From the NCBI RefSeq assembly GCF_001894805.1, contig NZ_BCWX01000003.1:372001-436000 (forward strand): a DNA stretch of 64,000 nt. Reading direction: 5' to 3'. Positions 1-9,020 of the stretch are shown piece by piece (position 1 is the stretch's first letter; each line of letters begins with the position of its first letter). The position numbers and the translations under genes were made by a program. The notes under the pieces are model-generated. The model did no database searches and had not been told where the DNA came from. It saw only the letters and a list, made by a program, of their open reading frames with translations. Source of the DNA: Rhodococcus globerulus NBRC 14531. Its GTDB lineage: Bacteria > Actinomycetota > Actinomycetes > Mycobacteriales > Mycobacteriaceae.

Positions 1-446
1 CCGGCCTTCGGCGAACCGCACACGCGGGCGAGATCGATCAAAGAGATCAGGTGATCGACTCGATCGAATTACTCGGGTGCGAGAGGATCGACCACGGATA
101 CGCGGTCATGTCGGATCCCGTTGCCGTGGAATTCGTTCGGGACGCTGGGACTCACTTTGCCGGATGCTGGTCGTCGTGTGCCTGGTTCCATCCAGGATTG
201 CCACAGCACTCGCTACCGATCGCGGCGATGCTGCGTGCTGGACTTCCCGTCTCGATCAATTCCGACGATCCGCCGATGTTCGGTACCGGAATCGGAAACG
301 AGTATGTGCTTGCCGGGAAGACGCTCGGGTGGACCCGCGCACAAGCGATACAGGCAGCTGTGGCGGCTGTGGACGGATCGTGGATGGATGCCTCCGACAA
401 AGCCGCACTGCGCCGCGAGATCGAGGACGTGATGCACACGGCGTGA
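1..446 (+). CDS. add: Adenosine deaminase, C-terminal part (cut by window edge)
   Basis: Cytosolic purine salvage enzyme that hydrolyses (deoxy)adenosine to (deoxy)inosine and ammonia. The reading frame is open from the window edge and begins inside the conserved HAGE segment (about position 21-32), which carries the catalytic glutamate. It continues through RIDHGY (zinc/substrate region) and SINSDDPPMF, whose paired aspartates bind zinc and substrate in this family. About 148 C-terminal residues are visible and the start is missing. The HAGE and SDDP motifs make the adenosine/AMP deaminase superfamily secure. That it is adenosine deaminase proper rather than an adenine deaminase is inferred from the overall pattern. 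Confidence 0.9.
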   Translation, partial: GLRRTAHAGEIDQRDQVIDSIELLGCERIDHGYAVMSDPVAVEFVRDAGTHFAGCWSSCAWFHPGLPQHSLPIAAMLRAGLPVSINSDDPPMFGTGIGNEYVLAGKTLGWTRAQAIQAAVAAVDGSWMDASDKAALRREIEDVMHTA

Positions 447-526
447 CGCAAGACTCCCCGCGACACTCTCACACCTCGAGGCCGTTGTCGTCCAAGATGA
501 GGAGAGGCGAACGTCGAGGAGACATC

Positions 527-1273
527 ATGCGGATAGCAGTGCTCGGTGGGACAGGTTTGATGGGCAAGCTCGTAGTCGCGGAAGCCGAGGCGGCAGGCCA
601 CGACGTGGTGATCGCGGCCCGCTCGACCGGCGTCGATATCAGCACTGGTGCCGGGCTGGCCGGAGCTCTCGCGGGTGTCGACGCGGTTGTCGATGTCAGT
701 GACCACGTCACCAACAGTGCAAAGAAGGCCGTCGCATTCTTCGAGGCCGCGGCGCAGAACATTGCCGCAGCAGAGAATGCGGCAGGAGTAAAGCACCATG
801 TTGTGCTCTCGATCGTCAACTGTGACGATCCGCGATTGAAGGCATTCGGGTACTACCAGGGTAAGGCTGCGCAGGAACGCGCAGTCAGCGCGTCGGGCAT
901 CCCGTTCACGATTCTGCGATCCACGCAGTGGTTCGAGTTCGGCGAGAAGACGGTGTCGCTCATGGGTTTCGGCCCGTTGGCCCTCGTACCGCGAATGAGA
1001 TCGAAGCCCGTCGCTGCCAAGACCGTTGCGAAGGCGTTGGTGCAGGCAGCGGAGAAGGGGCCGTCGGGTCGCACTGCTGATCTCGCCGGTCCGGAAGTCC
1101 TCGAGATCCCGGAGATGACGAGGAAAATACTGCGTCGTCGAGGCACGCGGAAGTTGCTGATCCCGGTATCCATGCCAGGAGCAGGCAAGGCAATGCGCAG
1201 CGGTGCTCTCCTGCCGGGAGCGGACTCGATCAGCGCCGGGCCGACGTTGGACGAATGGCTGGGTTCTCACTGA
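527..1273 (+). CDS. NmrA-like NAD(P)-binding protein (atypical SDR)
   Basis: A 248-residue soluble Rossmann-fold protein. The N-terminus MRIAVLGGTGLMGK is the glycine-rich dinucleotide loop of atypical SDR/NmrA-like proteins. A middle stretch (IVNCDD, then GYYQGKAAQERAV at about residues 108-124) resembles the YxxxK region of this family, and ILRSTQWFEF follows as in NAD(P)H-dependent sugar epimerase and quinone-reductase-like members. The start at 527 is chosen because GAGGAGA lies just upstream at about 514-520; the frame extends further 5' but only overlaps the deaminase gene out of frame. Substrate is unknown. It is followed by a strong hairpin at 1288-1317. Confidence 0.82.
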   Translation: MRIAVLGGTGLMGKLVVAEAEAAGHDVVIAARSTGVDISTGAGLAGALAGVDAVVDVSDHVTNSAKKAVAFFEAAAQNIAAAENAAGVKHHVVLSIVNCDDPRLKAFGYYQGKAAQERAVSASGIPFTILRSTQWFEFGEKTVSLMGFGPLALVPRMRSKPVAAKTVAKALVQAAEKGPSGRTADLAGPEVLEIPEMTRKILRRRGTRKLLIPVSMPGAGKAMRSGALLPGADSISAGPTLDEWLGSH

Positions 1274-1287
1274 AGGGACATAACAGA

Positions 1288-1317
1288 AAGGCGGCCACGC
1301 ACATGCGCGGCCGCCTT
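1288..1317. terminator. Bidirectional terminator hairpin
   Basis: Perfect 9-bp stem AAGGCGGCC (1288-1296) / GGCCGCCTT (1309-1317) with a 12-nt loop. It lies between the convergent NmrA-like gene and phoU, so it can end both transcripts. Confidence 0.8.
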
Positions 1318-1337
1318 CTGCTCGTGACGGGGAGTGG

Positions 1338-2033
1338 TTACAGATCCGGGTAGGCGGTCAGTTTGTCGACCTTTTCGGTGGATTCGGGCTCTTCGGGCAG
1401 CTTGCCGGTAACGAGGAAGATCACTCGGCGTCCGACCTCGACAGCGTGGTCTGCAAAGCGCTCGTAGAAGCGGCCGAGCAAGGTGATGTCGACGGCGGCC
1501 GCAACCCCGTACTTCCAGTCGCGATCCATGAGGACCGTGAACAGGTGACGGTGCAGGTCGTCCATCGCCTCATCCTCTTCGCGCAGACGGGCTGCACGCT
1601 CGGGATCACGGGTCTCGAGGACTTCCTTTGCCGCGGCACCGATACTGACGGCGATGCGGCCCATCTCGGCGAAGTAGCCGTTGACGACCTCGGGGAGGAC
1701 GTGGTTGGGATGGCGACGACGCGCAATCTTGGCGACATGCAGGGCAAGGGCGCCCATGCGGTCGATGTCGGCGACGATCTGGATTCCGCTGACGACGGAG
1801 CGGAGATCGCCGGCAACGGGAGCCTGCAAGGCGAGCAGCGCGAAGGCACGCTCCTCGCAAAGTGTGCTGAGTTCGGTGATCCGGTCGTGTTCGCCGATCA
1901 CCTGCTCGGCCAGGGTCAGGTCTGCTTGGAGCAGTGACTGGGTGGCTCGCTCCATGGCGGTGCCTGCCAGTCCTGCCATCTCGCCGAGCAAGTCTGCAAG
2001 CTCGGTCATCTGTTCGTTGTAAGCCACGCGCAT
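1338..2033 (-). CDS. phoU: Phosphate transport system regulator PhoU
   Basis: A 231-residue helical cytosolic protein. It is a PhoU/PhoY homologue that represses the phosphate two-component system (SenX3-RegX3 in actinobacteria) when phosphate is ample and contacts the Pst transporter. The N-terminus [20 protein letters not shown] and the repeated E(H/R)D-containing helices (for example [10 protein letters not shown], and [17 protein letters not shown] near residues 92-108) are typical of the two-repeat PhoU fold, and the length matches. No Shine-Dalgarno is obvious ahead of the ATG. No pst genes lie nearby, so this is a stand-alone copy. A PHO-box-like direct repeat sits about 46 bp upstream (2079-2096). 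Confidence 0.93.
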   Translation of the reverse strand: MRVAYNEQMTELADLLGEMAGLAGTAMERATQSLLQADLTLAEQVIGEHDRITELSTLCEERAFALLALQAPVAGDLRSVVSGIQIVADIDRMGALALHVAKIARRRHPNHVLPEVVNGYFAEMGRIAVSIGAAAKEVLETRDPERAARLREEDEAMDDLHRHLFTVLMDRDWKYGVAAAVDITLLGRFYERFADHAVEVGRRVIFLVTGKLPEEPESTEKVDKLTAYPDL

Positions 2034-2078
2034 GAGGTGAGAGCCTACGTGCAGTGAAAGACCAAGTCACAAGCGACA

Positions 2079-2096
2079 GGTGAACGCAAGGTGAAT
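2079..2096 (-). promoter_or_regulatory. PHO-box-like direct repeat upstream of phoU
   Basis: On the minus strand two TTCACC hexamers occur with 11-bp periodicity (ATTCACC at 2096-2090 and GTTCACC at 2085-2079). This is the unit and spacing of actinobacterial PhoP/RegX3-type PHO boxes. Its position just upstream of phoU supports phosphate control. This is inference from pattern only. Confidence 0.55.
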
Positions 2097-2186
2097 GATC
2101 ACCGCAGCGTCGTGCGAAATGATCACCGTAGCGTCGTGCGAAATGAACACCGCAGCGTCAGGTGGAGATGATCACTGCAGCGTCAG
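2094..2186. repeat. Four-unit degenerate tandem repeat (24-25 bp)
   Basis: Units begin at 2094, 2118, 2142 and 2167. The core is AATGATCACCGCAGCGTC, followed by GTGCGA in the first two. Units 1 and 2 differ by one base; units 3 and 4 are more diverged. The array fills the gap between phoU and the LCP gene, and its last unit runs over the LCP stop codon (2183-2185). Confidence 0.85.
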
Positions 2187-4204
2187 ATGCAGGCTGTGTC
2201 TCCGGCGTTGACTGAGGCAATGTCGGAGGGCAGTGACGTCGACACGCTGGTGTCCACCGATGACGGTTCTGCGGACAACGACGTTCCCGGATCTGCCGGC
2301 GCTACGACTGTGCCGGAAAAATCGCTGCCGATGACAAGTTCGACCATGTCGCCCATGCTCGGGGTGAGAACGAGTACGGCTCCGGGAATTGCGGATGCGA
2401 CGGTGGCGGCCTCGGCTTCGTAACCGGCCGCATACCGCACCACAGTCGCCGAGGCCTGGACATTGGCCAGTCCCGTCGCTGCACTGAAATTCCCGATCGT
2501 GGAGATCTGGAATCCGTACGCTGCGAGTTGGTCGGCAGCGGTCGCGGCCTGGCCCGAAACACCTGACGCGTTCGAAACGTCGATGTAGATGTTGTACGGA
2601 CTCATTGCCGACACGAGTGTTGCCTCGGGCACCGGCGTCGTGGCGGTGGAGGGCGCTGAGCTGGTCGATGTCTTGTCGGTATCTGTGTCACGCTCTTCGC
2701 CCGGAAGCGGCTCGTCGTCGATGATTGCCTGGAACAGTGCTTTGATCTCGTCGGTCCGGGGGATTTCATTGCCCCAGTCATTCGTGCCGTCGGTGGGCAC
2801 GGTCAGGAAGGTGACGGCGCCCGCATCGACGTTCTGCAATGATCGACCCAGCGTGACCAGGGATTTTGTATCGATGTTCTCGACAAACGTGTCCTGCGTG
2901 AATGCGTTGATGAACCCGTTGAGCTTGCTGGGATTGAGCAGCACATTGTTGGACAGTGCCGAGCGCAGCAGCGCGGACAGGAACTTCTGTTGCCGCGTGA
3001 TGCGCCCGTAGTCGCCGTTGCCCTCGGCTTCGACGTGCCTGGCGCGGACGTAGTTCAGCGCGGTCCGGCCGTCGAGTACCTGGTTTCCGCTGTTTGCGAG
3101 GACAGTGCCCAGAATGCCGTCTTCGATGGGAACCGGGGTGCAGATGTTGACCCCGCCTACTGTGTCGACCATGCTCTCGAATCCGGCGAAGTCCATGCCG
3201 ACGAAGTGGCCGATCTTGAGTCCAGACATTTTCTGGATGACCTTGACCAGACACTTCGGGCCACCCAGGGCGTAGGTCGCGTTGAGTTTGTCGCCAGAGG
3301 CGGCGGGGAAGGACTCGCTGGTGTACGTCCCGGAACTGTTGTCCCAGCCCTGGCAGACCGGCCGGTCGACGTCGAGGTCGCGGGGAAACGAGACGGCGAC
3401 GACGCGGCTGCGGTCGGCGGGGATGTTGACCAGCATCACGGTGTCGGCCCGGGCGCCTTCGGCGTCCTCGACGGTGCCGGCGCCGATCTCACCACTTGCG
3501 CCGGCCCTGGTATCGGTGCCGACGATCAGATAGGTTTCGTCGCCGAGCTGGCCGCCCGCGTCGACGATGTCGTCGGAGTTGGTGTCGAGCGCAGCGATCT
3601 GCTCGAACTTTCCTTCGGTGGTGCGAAGGTAGCCCCAGACGACGCCAGTCATGGTCAGTGACATCACGGCAAGAAATGCGACCGCGGATCGGCTGATCGT
3701 CTTCATACGCTGGCGGCGTCGAATCTTGTTCAGCGCAAGCCGACTACCACCGGTTTCGCTGACGACACGCGGAGAAGCGGAGGATGGCGGGTCGCTGCTG
3801 ATCCATTCGGCCGCGGCCGGTGCGATCGGTGGGGGAGGCAGCGGCTTTTCGGGGGGCAGCGGTTTGTCGGGGGGCCTGATGGGAGGCCTCGAGTCAACAG
3901 GTGGCGCTGCCGGGCTGCTCTTTTTCGGGGCCGGCGGTTCGACTACACGCTGGCCGGCTGTATCGCCGACTCGTTGGACGAGTTCTGCGACGGAGATGCT
4001 GTCGCTCGGTGGTGCGTCACGTCGACCGAATCGGCCGAAGCGTTCACTGCTCCGACGCTCTGACGGCGGGGCGTCGGACTGTGTCGCGCCAGTGGGTTCG
4101 GGTTTAGACGAACGACGATTGCGGTATCGCTGATCTGCGAGGGGGCGCTCCCACGGGGCGCGGCTTTCGGGCGAAGGCGGGCCCGAGTCGTGATCATCAC
4201 CCAC
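2183..4204 (-). CDS. LytR-CpsA-Psr (LCP) family cell-wall glycopolymer ligase
   Basis: Membrane-anchored phosphotransferase of the family that attaches wall polymers (arabinogalactan in mycolate-containing bacteria) to peptidoglycan. The order is a long Pro/Arg-rich cytoplasmic head with many PP repeats, one transmembrane helix (RSAVAFLAVMSLTMTGVVW), then the extracellular LCP domain with YLIVGTDTR, arginine-rich DTVMLVNIPADRSRVV and FPRDL motifs, NATYALGG, and the RARHVEAEGNGDYGR stretch. A C-terminal LytR_C domain (IYIDVSNASGVSGQA onward) is followed by a Ser/Thr-rich tail. I place the start at GTG 4204, where GACAGG lies 8 nt upstream; an ATG at 4270 in the same frame has no visible ribosome site. 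LCP function is secure, the exact polymer is inferred. Confidence 0.9.
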   Translation of the reverse strand: MGDDHDSGPPSPESRAPWERPLADQRYRNRRSSKPEPTGATQSDAPPSERRSSERFGRFGRRDAPPSDSISVAELVQRVGDTAGQRVVEPPAPKKSSPAAPPVDSRPPIRPPDKPLPPEKPLPPPPIAPAAAEWISSDPPSSASPRVVSETGGSRLALNKIRRRQRMKTISRSAVAFLAVMSLTMTGVVWGYLRTTEGKFEQIAALDTNSDDIVDAGGQLGDETYLIVGTDTRAGASGEIGAGTVEDAEGARADTVMLVNIPADRSRVVAVSFPRDLDVDRPVCQGWDNSSGTYTSESFPAASGDKLNATYALGGPKCLVKVIQKMSGLKIGHFVGMDFAGFESMVDTVGGVNICTPVPIEDGILGTVLANSGNQVLDGRTALNYVRARHVEAEGNGDYGRITRQQKFLSALLRSALSNNVLLNPSKLNGFINAFTQDTFVENIDTKSLVTLGRSLQNVDAGAVTFLTVPTDGTNDWGNEIPRTDEIKALFQAIIDDEPLPGEERDTDTDKTSTSSAPSTATTPVPEATLVSAMSPYNIYIDVSNASGVSGQAATAADQLAAYGFQISTIGNFSAATGLANVQASATVVRYAAGYEAEAATVASAIPGAVLVLTPSMGDMVELVIGSDFSGTVVAPADPGTSLSAEPSSVDTSVSTSLPSDIASVNAGDTACI

Positions 4205-4361
4205 CGATGCAACCTGTCTCGTCGTTGACTGCCGATACGGACAGTGCGTCTCTTGTCGTGCGCCGTCCAACTGCTGTTGACGAAGCTGGAGCCATATTAC
4301 TGGTGGATCCTGAGTTATTCACTCAGAAACTTGGCGAATTGCCCGAATTCACAGCAATGCG

Positions 4362-5504
4362 TTATCCGCCCGAATGCATGATGTCCGCTCCGACCGGCAC
4401 CAGATCGTCCTCGGGATCGTCGAGCCAGCCCTCGGGCAGGGCAACCTGACCGGGGGAACCCTGCCGGCCGCGGGGACCTTCGGCGTCCTTCGGGAATGGA
4501 ACGGAGCTGTCCAGCTGGGCCAGCAGTTCGTCGAGTTCGGTCAGGGTGCTGACCAGTGCCATCGACACGCGCAGGTCCGACCCGACCGGGAATCCGCGCA
4601 GATACCAGGACACGTGCTTGCGGAGTTCACGCAAGCCCTTCATCTCGCCGTGGTGTGCGGCGAGGAGCTGGGCGTGGCGGGCGATGATCGTGGTGACCTC
4701 GCCTAGCGTCGGAGGCGTTGCGATGGGCTGACCGTTGAGAGCCGCGCTGAGCTCTGCAAACAGCCATGGACGGCCCAGGCATCCGCGTCCGACGACAACG
4801 CCGTCACAGCCGGTCTCGTCCATCATGCGGGCGGCGTCGGACGCGTCGAAGATGTCGCCGTTTCCGAGAATCGGAACGTCGGGAACGTGTTCCTTCAGGC
4901 GGGCGATCTCGTTCCAGTCGGCCGTCCCGGAGTAGCGCTGCGACGCGGTGCGCGCGTGCAAGGCAATTGCGGCGGCGCCCTCGGCAGCGGCGATGCGACC
5001 CGCGTCGAGGTGCGTGTGATGGTCCGCGTCGATACCGACGCGCATCTTCACCGTGACAGGAATGTCGGTGCCCTCGGTGGCGCGAACGGCAGCTGCGACG
5101 ATCTGTCCGAACAGTCGACGCTTGTAGGGGAGCGCGGAGCCGCCACCTTTTCGAGTGACTTTCGGCACTGGGCAGCCGAAGTTCATGTCGATGTGGTCGG
5201 CCATGTTCTCGTCGACGATCATTTTGGCCGCAGCGTAGGTCGTGTCCGGGTCGACTGTGTAGAGCTGCAGGGACCGCGGAGTCTCGGTGGGGCCGAAGGT
5301 GGTCATGTGCATGGTGGCCGGCTGGCGCTCTACGAGCGCGCGGGCAGTGACCATCTCACACACGTAGAGCCCGGAGGTGCTGCCTGCACGTTCGAGTTCG
5401 AGTTCACGACAGAGCGTGCGGAAAGCGACATTGGTGACGCCGGCCATGGGCGCGAGGACCACGGGGCTGTGCAGCTCGAGTGAACCGATACGAAGGGAAG
5501 ACAT
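4362..5504 (-). CDS. dusB: tRNA-dihydrouridine synthase (DusB type)
   Basis: Flavin-dependent reductase that converts uridines in tRNA D-loops to dihydrouridine, in the cytosol. The N-terminal strand APMAGVTN starts the FMN-binding barrel. NFGCPVPKVTRKGGGSAL carries the catalytic cysteine (about residue 111) and the lysine/arginine-rich tRNA/FMN loop. VTVKMRVG, LHARTASQRYSG, ILGNGDIF and GCDGVVVGRGCLGRPWLF are the remaining phosphate and FMN signatures. At 380 residues it matches actinobacterial Dus proteins. The gene lies downstream of the desaturase on the same strand but a strong hairpin (5540-5569) separates them, so it probably has its own promoter in the 35 bp before its ATG or depends on read-through. 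Confidence 0.95.
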   Translation of the reverse strand: MSSLRIGSLELHSPVVLAPMAGVTNVAFRTLCRELELERAGSTSGLYVCEMVTARALVERQPATMHMTTFGPTETPRSLQLYTVDPDTTYAAAKMIVDENMADHIDMNFGCPVPKVTRKGGGSALPYKRRLFGQIVAAAVRATEGTDIPVTVKMRVGIDADHHTHLDAGRIAAAEGAAAIALHARTASQRYSGTADWNEIARLKEHVPDVPILGNGDIFDASDAARMMDETGCDGVVVGRGCLGRPWLFAELSAALNGQPIATPPTLGEVTTIIARHAQLLAAHHGEMKGLRELRKHVSWYLRGFPVGSDLRVSMALVSTLTELDELLAQLDSSVPFPKDAEGPRGRQGSPGQVALPEGWLDDPEDDLVPVGADIMHSGG

Positions 5505-5539
5505 GACTACCTCTGAACAAATATTTCTGACAAGTGAAA

Positions 5540-5569
5540 GTGCCCGGTACCGAATCCGGTACCGGGCAC
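5540..5569 (-). terminator. Terminator downstream of the desaturase gene
   Basis: Perfect 13-bp stem GTGCCCGGTACCG (5540-5552) / CGGTACCGGGCAC (5557-5569) with a 4-nt loop. On the minus strand it is followed by TTTCACTTG. It sits 16 bp past the desaturase stop codon. Confidence 0.85.
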
Positions 5570-5585
5570 AGAATAGCTGGTGAAA

Positions 5586-6545
5586 CTAAGAGGCCTGCTG
5601 TTCACGCTTGGCGGCTTCGCGGGCGAGCATGCGATCGCGCTGCTCCTCGAACTTTGTCGCCTGGGCGGCAAGTGTCTCGAGGAAGGCAGCCAGTTCTTCG
5701 CGAGTGTTCTCGCCTTCGGCGCTGAAGTCGTTGCGCTCGAAGATGTTCCACTTGCGCAGAACGGGCCAGATGACCTCGTCGAGGTGCTGACGGAGATCGT
5801 AGATTCCGTGCTTGGCCATCAAAACGCCGTTGCGACGGAAGTTGGGCATCCCAGCACCGGGCATCTGGAAATTCTGCACGATGTTCGACACGGACTTCAG
5901 TGTCTGATCAGGTGCAAGATCGAGAGCGGCGGCACAGATGTTGCGGTAGAAGATCATGTGCAGGTTCTCGTCGGCGGCGATGCGCTGAAGCATCTTGTCG
6001 GCGATCGGCTCGTTGCAGGCCTTGCCGGTGTTGCGGTGGCTGACGCGAGTCGCGAGTTCCTGGAAGGTGACGTACGCGACAGAGTGGAGAACGCCGGCTC
6101 CGTCGTCCGGGATGGGCGGGTTGTAGCCGGTGATCATGTGTTCCATGCGGTAGCGCTCGAGCTCGACGGGATCGACGGCGCGCGTGACAACCAGGTAGTC
6201 GCGCATCACGATTCCGTGGCGATTCTCCTCGGCGGTCCAGCGGCCGACCCAGGTGCCCCAGGCTCCGTCCTGCGAGAAGTTCTCGGCGATCTCGCGGTGG
6301 TACGACGGCAGGTTGTCCTCGGTGAGGAGATTGGTGATCATCGCAGCTCGGGCGACCTCGCCGAGCCGGGATTGTTCGAGACTCCAGTCTTCGCCGCCCA
6401 TGGCTGCGAAGTTGCGACCCTCGTCCCACGGGACGTAGTCGTGCGGGTGCCATTCCTTTGCCATGGAGATGTGCCGGTTGACGTTCTCTTCGGCAACCGG
6501 CTGCAGTTCTGTCAGCAGTTCGAGCTGCGTCAGAATCCTCGTCAT
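5586..6545 (-). CDS. desA: Acyl-[ACP] desaturase, ferritin-like di-iron (DesA type)
   Basis: Soluble stearoyl-ACP-desaturase-type enzyme that introduces a double bond into ACP-bound fatty acids and feeds unsaturated and mycolic acid synthesis in mycolate-containing actinobacteria. Both di-iron halves are present: ED...SYH around residues 77-83, TAEENRHG (about 105-111), FQELATRVSH (about 161-170) and DENLH (192-196), giving the paired E-x-x-H ligands. The 319-residue length and the tail fit DesA1/DesA2 of mycobacteria and rhodococci. It is monocistronic: a long upstream gap to the LysR gene and a strong terminator downstream. A partner reductase is not in the window. Confidence 0.93.
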   Translation of the reverse strand: MTRILTQLELLTELQPVAEENVNRHISMAKEWHPHDYVPWDEGRNFAAMGGEDWSLEQSRLGEVARAAMITNLLTEDNLPSYHREIAENFSQDGAWGTWVGRWTAEENRHGIVMRDYLVVTRAVDPVELERYRMEHMITGYNPPIPDDGAGVLHSVAYVTFQELATRVSHRNTGKACNEPIADKMLQRIAADENLHMIFYRNICAAALDLAPDQTLKSVSNIVQNFQMPGAGMPNFRRNGVLMAKHGIYDLRQHLDEVIWPVLRKWNIFERNDFSAEGENTREELAAFLETLAAQATKFEEQRDRMLAREAAKREQQAS

Positions 6546-6760
6546 TTATTTGCCTCCGTGTTGAGTGAATGCCCGACTTCGCTCCAGCCTACGGTACCGT
6601 AGGTTTGGCCTGATCGACATGAACTGATCCCCCTGCGCGAATGTTACCGAGTCGTAGCCAGCGTACGTGGACGGAAGATGGACGCAGTCTGAATTGTCCG
6701 ATGCGTTCCATTCGCTTGTTGCCGAGATCATACCTGCCGGTTTGGCTGTATGTGTGAGTT

Positions 6761-7636
6761 TCAGGACCACATATTTTCGCGGACAAAATCACGGAAATCG
6801 CGCGCTGGCCTCGACAATTCCCGATTCTCGGTCCAGATAAGCCCGATCTTGCGTGTTGCGCCGGCAAGGGGAACGAACACGATTCCCTCGGCCCAGATGG
6901 GCGGATCCTGAATCGGCATGACGGCCACGCCCAGGGATGCGGACACCAACCCGCCCACAGTTGCCAGCTCACTGCTCTCGAAGACGAAATCCGGGGTGAA
7001 TCCGGCCGCGGCACACATCTCGTCGAGAATTCGCCGCATGCCGAAGTCCAGCTGCATTCCGATGAATTGCTCGCCCGCAGCGTCGGCCAGATCGACCTCG
7101 GGCAGGTCCGCGAAACGATGTCCGAGCGGAACGGCGAGGGCAAGTTTTTGCTGCGCTATCTGAGTCCATGCGAGTCGAGGGTTGTCCGGCTGCGGCGACA
7201 CAAGCGCCAAATCGGCGTCGCCGGTGATAACGCGATCACTCAGGAACTGCGCTCGATCCTGATGGAGTTCGAAGCGAACACCCGGATGTTCGGTTCGATA
7301 TGCCCGAATCATGCGCGGAATCAACCAGGTTCCGAACGAATGGAGGAAGTCGAGTCGCACCGTTCCGGTGTCTGGCCCGGCCAGGGCGTCGATCTGGCGC
7401 AACGCGGAATGGAGTGTGTTCAGGGCGCTGGTTGCATGTTCGTAGAGGATGCGGCCGTACCGATTGAGTGTGAGCCGACGGCCGTGTCGGTCGAAGAGCG
7501 GCACACCAACGGATCGTTCGAGCCGTGCGAGTTTGCGAGAGAGCGTGGGCTGCGACAGGTGAGTGATATCCGCCGTCGCCGTGACCTGTTGGGTTTCAGC
7601 CAGCACGACAAACCACTCGAGATCGTCCGACAACAT
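6761..7636 (-). CDS. LysR-family transcriptional regulator
   Basis: DNA-binding regulator of about 291 residues. The N-terminal winged helix (DLEWFVVLAETQQVTATAD, then LSQPTLSRKLARLE and GVPLFDRHGRRLTLNRYG) is textbook LysR. The remainder is a periplasmic-binding-protein-like effector domain. It is divergent from the MFS transporter that begins at 7740, with about 100 bp between them, so it probably controls that transporter and itself. A T-N11-A type palindrome lies at 7650-7672. I take ATG at 7636; a GTG one codon upstream is equally possible and neither has a clear ribosome site. Effector unknown. Confidence 0.9.
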   Translation of the reverse strand: MLSDDLEWFVVLAETQQVTATADITHLSQPTLSRKLARLERSVGVPLFDRHGRRLTLNRYGRILYEHATSALNTLHSALRQIDALAGPDTGTVRLDFLHSFGTWLIPRMIRAYRTEHPGVRFELHQDRAQFLSDRVITGDADLALVSPQPDNPRLAWTQIAQQKLALAVPLGHRFADLPEVDLADAAGEQFIGMQLDFGMRRILDEMCAAAGFTPDFVFESSELATVGGLVSASLGVAVMPIQDPPIWAEGIVFVPLAGATRKIGLIWTENRELSRPARDFRDFVRENMWS

Positions 7637-7649
7637 CACAGGTGGAAGC

Positions 7650-7672
7650 CTATATGTCTCGGAGGTATGTAG
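7650..7672. promoter_or_regulatory. Candidate LysR box in the divergent LysR/MFS promoter
   Basis: CTATAT-N11-ATGTAG (5 of 6 arm pairs match) contains the T-N11-A core of LysR-family sites, at T7655 and A7667, between the divergent genes. Confidence 0.4.
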
Positions 7673-7739
7673 AACAGCAAATTAATGCATTTTCTTTTGT
7701 TGTCATGGGCGCGGAAGATTCTTGCCGGAGGTCGTGTCG

Positions 7740-8975
7740 ATGAGCATGTCGGTAGAAATCAGCGCAGGAACAGAAGTCGGCGCAGGAATCGCGTCGTACC
7801 GCCGGGGATCCGCCGGATACCGCGCGGTGACGCTTGCATTGTTTGCAGCGGGATTGACGACGTTTGTGTCGATGTACTCGGCTCAGGCACTGCTGCCTGC
7901 GTTTTCGCACTCTTTCGGAGTCTCGCCCGCGGTTTCGGCCCTGTCCGTTTCGGTGACGACGGGCATGGTGGCATTGGCGATCATTCCGGCGAGTGCATTG
8001 TCCGAACGCTTCGGCCGGACCCGCGTCATGATCTTCTCGGCAATCACGTCGTGCGTGATCGGTCTCCTGCTGCCGATGAGTCCGACAATCGAGATTCTGC
8101 TGGTGGGCCGAGCGTTCCAAGGCGCTGCGCTGGCGGGAATTCCGGCGGTTGCCATGGCGTATCTCGCGGAGGAGATCGACCCGAAGGATTTAGGCGCAGC
8201 GATGGGGCGCTACGTTGCGGGCACCACCGTCGGCGGATTGATCGGACGGTTGATCCCGGCTGCAGTGGTCGACGTAAGTTCTTGGCACTGGGCGCTTTTT
8301 GCGGTCGCACTGCTCTCGACGGTCTTTGCGATCGTCATGACCAGGACCCTGCCGGAGTCGCAATTCTTCCAGCCACAACCGGTATCTGTGCGACGGCTAA
8401 TGTCGAATCTGCGCGTTCACCTTGCGAACTCGGCGCTGCGGACGCTTTTCGCGCTGGGTTTCATTGTGATGGGCGCATTTGTTTCCGTCTACAACTTCCT
8501 CGGGTTTCGTCTCGCTGCAGCACCTTTCGGCCTGTCCGAGGCGGTGGTGGGGCTGGTATTTCTGTTCTATCTCGCGGGAACCGTGACATCGACTGCGGCC
8601 GGCGCTGCCGCGGACAGAGTTGGGCAGCGGTGGGTGTTGCTTGGCTCCGTATCGGTGACAGCGCTAGGTCTCGCGTTGACCGTCCCCGACAACCTCGCGC
8701 TGACGTTGGTGGGGATGTTGCTCTTCACCGGAGGGTTCTTTGCCGCGCATTCCGTAGCCAGTGGGTGGGTCGGCCGACTTGCCCGAGTCCATCGGGCGGA
8801 AGCGTCGGCGCTCTACCTGTTTGCCTACTACGCCGGTTCATCCGTTGCCGGCGTTCTGGCAGGTTCAGCCTTTGCGGTGGGCGGCTGGAATGGCGTCAGC
8901 ATCTTTGTCGCCTGTTTGCTTGTGGTGGCAATGGGATTGTCGCTGAGGATGTTTCGGTCCACCAGGGTTGACTGA
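7740..8975 (+). CDS. MFS transporter (drug/metabolite efflux, AraJ/YnfM-like)
   Basis: Twelve-helix inner-membrane secondary transporter of about 411 residues. A hydrophobic N-terminal half begins at AVTLALFAAGLTTFVSMYS. The cytoplasmic loop motif ALSERFGRTRVMIFS is the MFS motif A (G-x-x-x-D/E-R-x-G-R). A second, related loop follows TSTAAGAAADRVGQRWVL. The start at ATG 7740 is chosen because GGAGG lies 8 nt upstream (7727-7731). The helix pattern resembles YnfM/arabinose-efflux type exporters; the substrate cannot be read from sequence. It is divergently paired with a LysR regulator and ends at a strong bidirectional hairpin. Confidence 0.88.
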   Translation: MSMSVEISAGTEVGAGIASYRRGSAGYRAVTLALFAAGLTTFVSMYSAQALLPAFSHSFGVSPAVSALSVSVTTGMVALAIIPASALSERFGRTRVMIFSAITSCVIGLLLPMSPTIEILLVGRAFQGAALAGIPAVAMAYLAEEIDPKDLGAAMGRYVAGTTVGGLIGRLIPAAVVDVSSWHWALFAVALLSTVFAIVMTRTLPESQFFQPQPVSVRRLMSNLRVHLANSALRTLFALGFIVMGAFVSVYNFLGFRLAAAPFGLSEAVVGLVFLFYLAGTVTSTAAGAAADRVGQRWVLLGSVSVTALGLALTVPDNLALTLVGMLLFTGGFFAAHSVASGWVGRLARVHRAEASALYLFAYYAGSSVAGVLAGSAFAVGGWNGVSIFVACLLVVAMGLSLRMFRSTRVD

Positions 8976-8977
8976 TT

Positions 8978-9011
8978 CCAGTTGCGGCGGCACTTCGGCC
9001 GCCGCAACTGG
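8978..9011. terminator. Bidirectional terminator between MFS and DUF937 genes
   Basis: Perfect 13-bp stem CCAGTTGCGGCGG (8978-8990) / CCGCCGCAACTGG (8999-9011), 8-nt loop, between two convergent genes. Confidence 0.85.
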
Positions 9012-9020
9012 GGTTATCGC

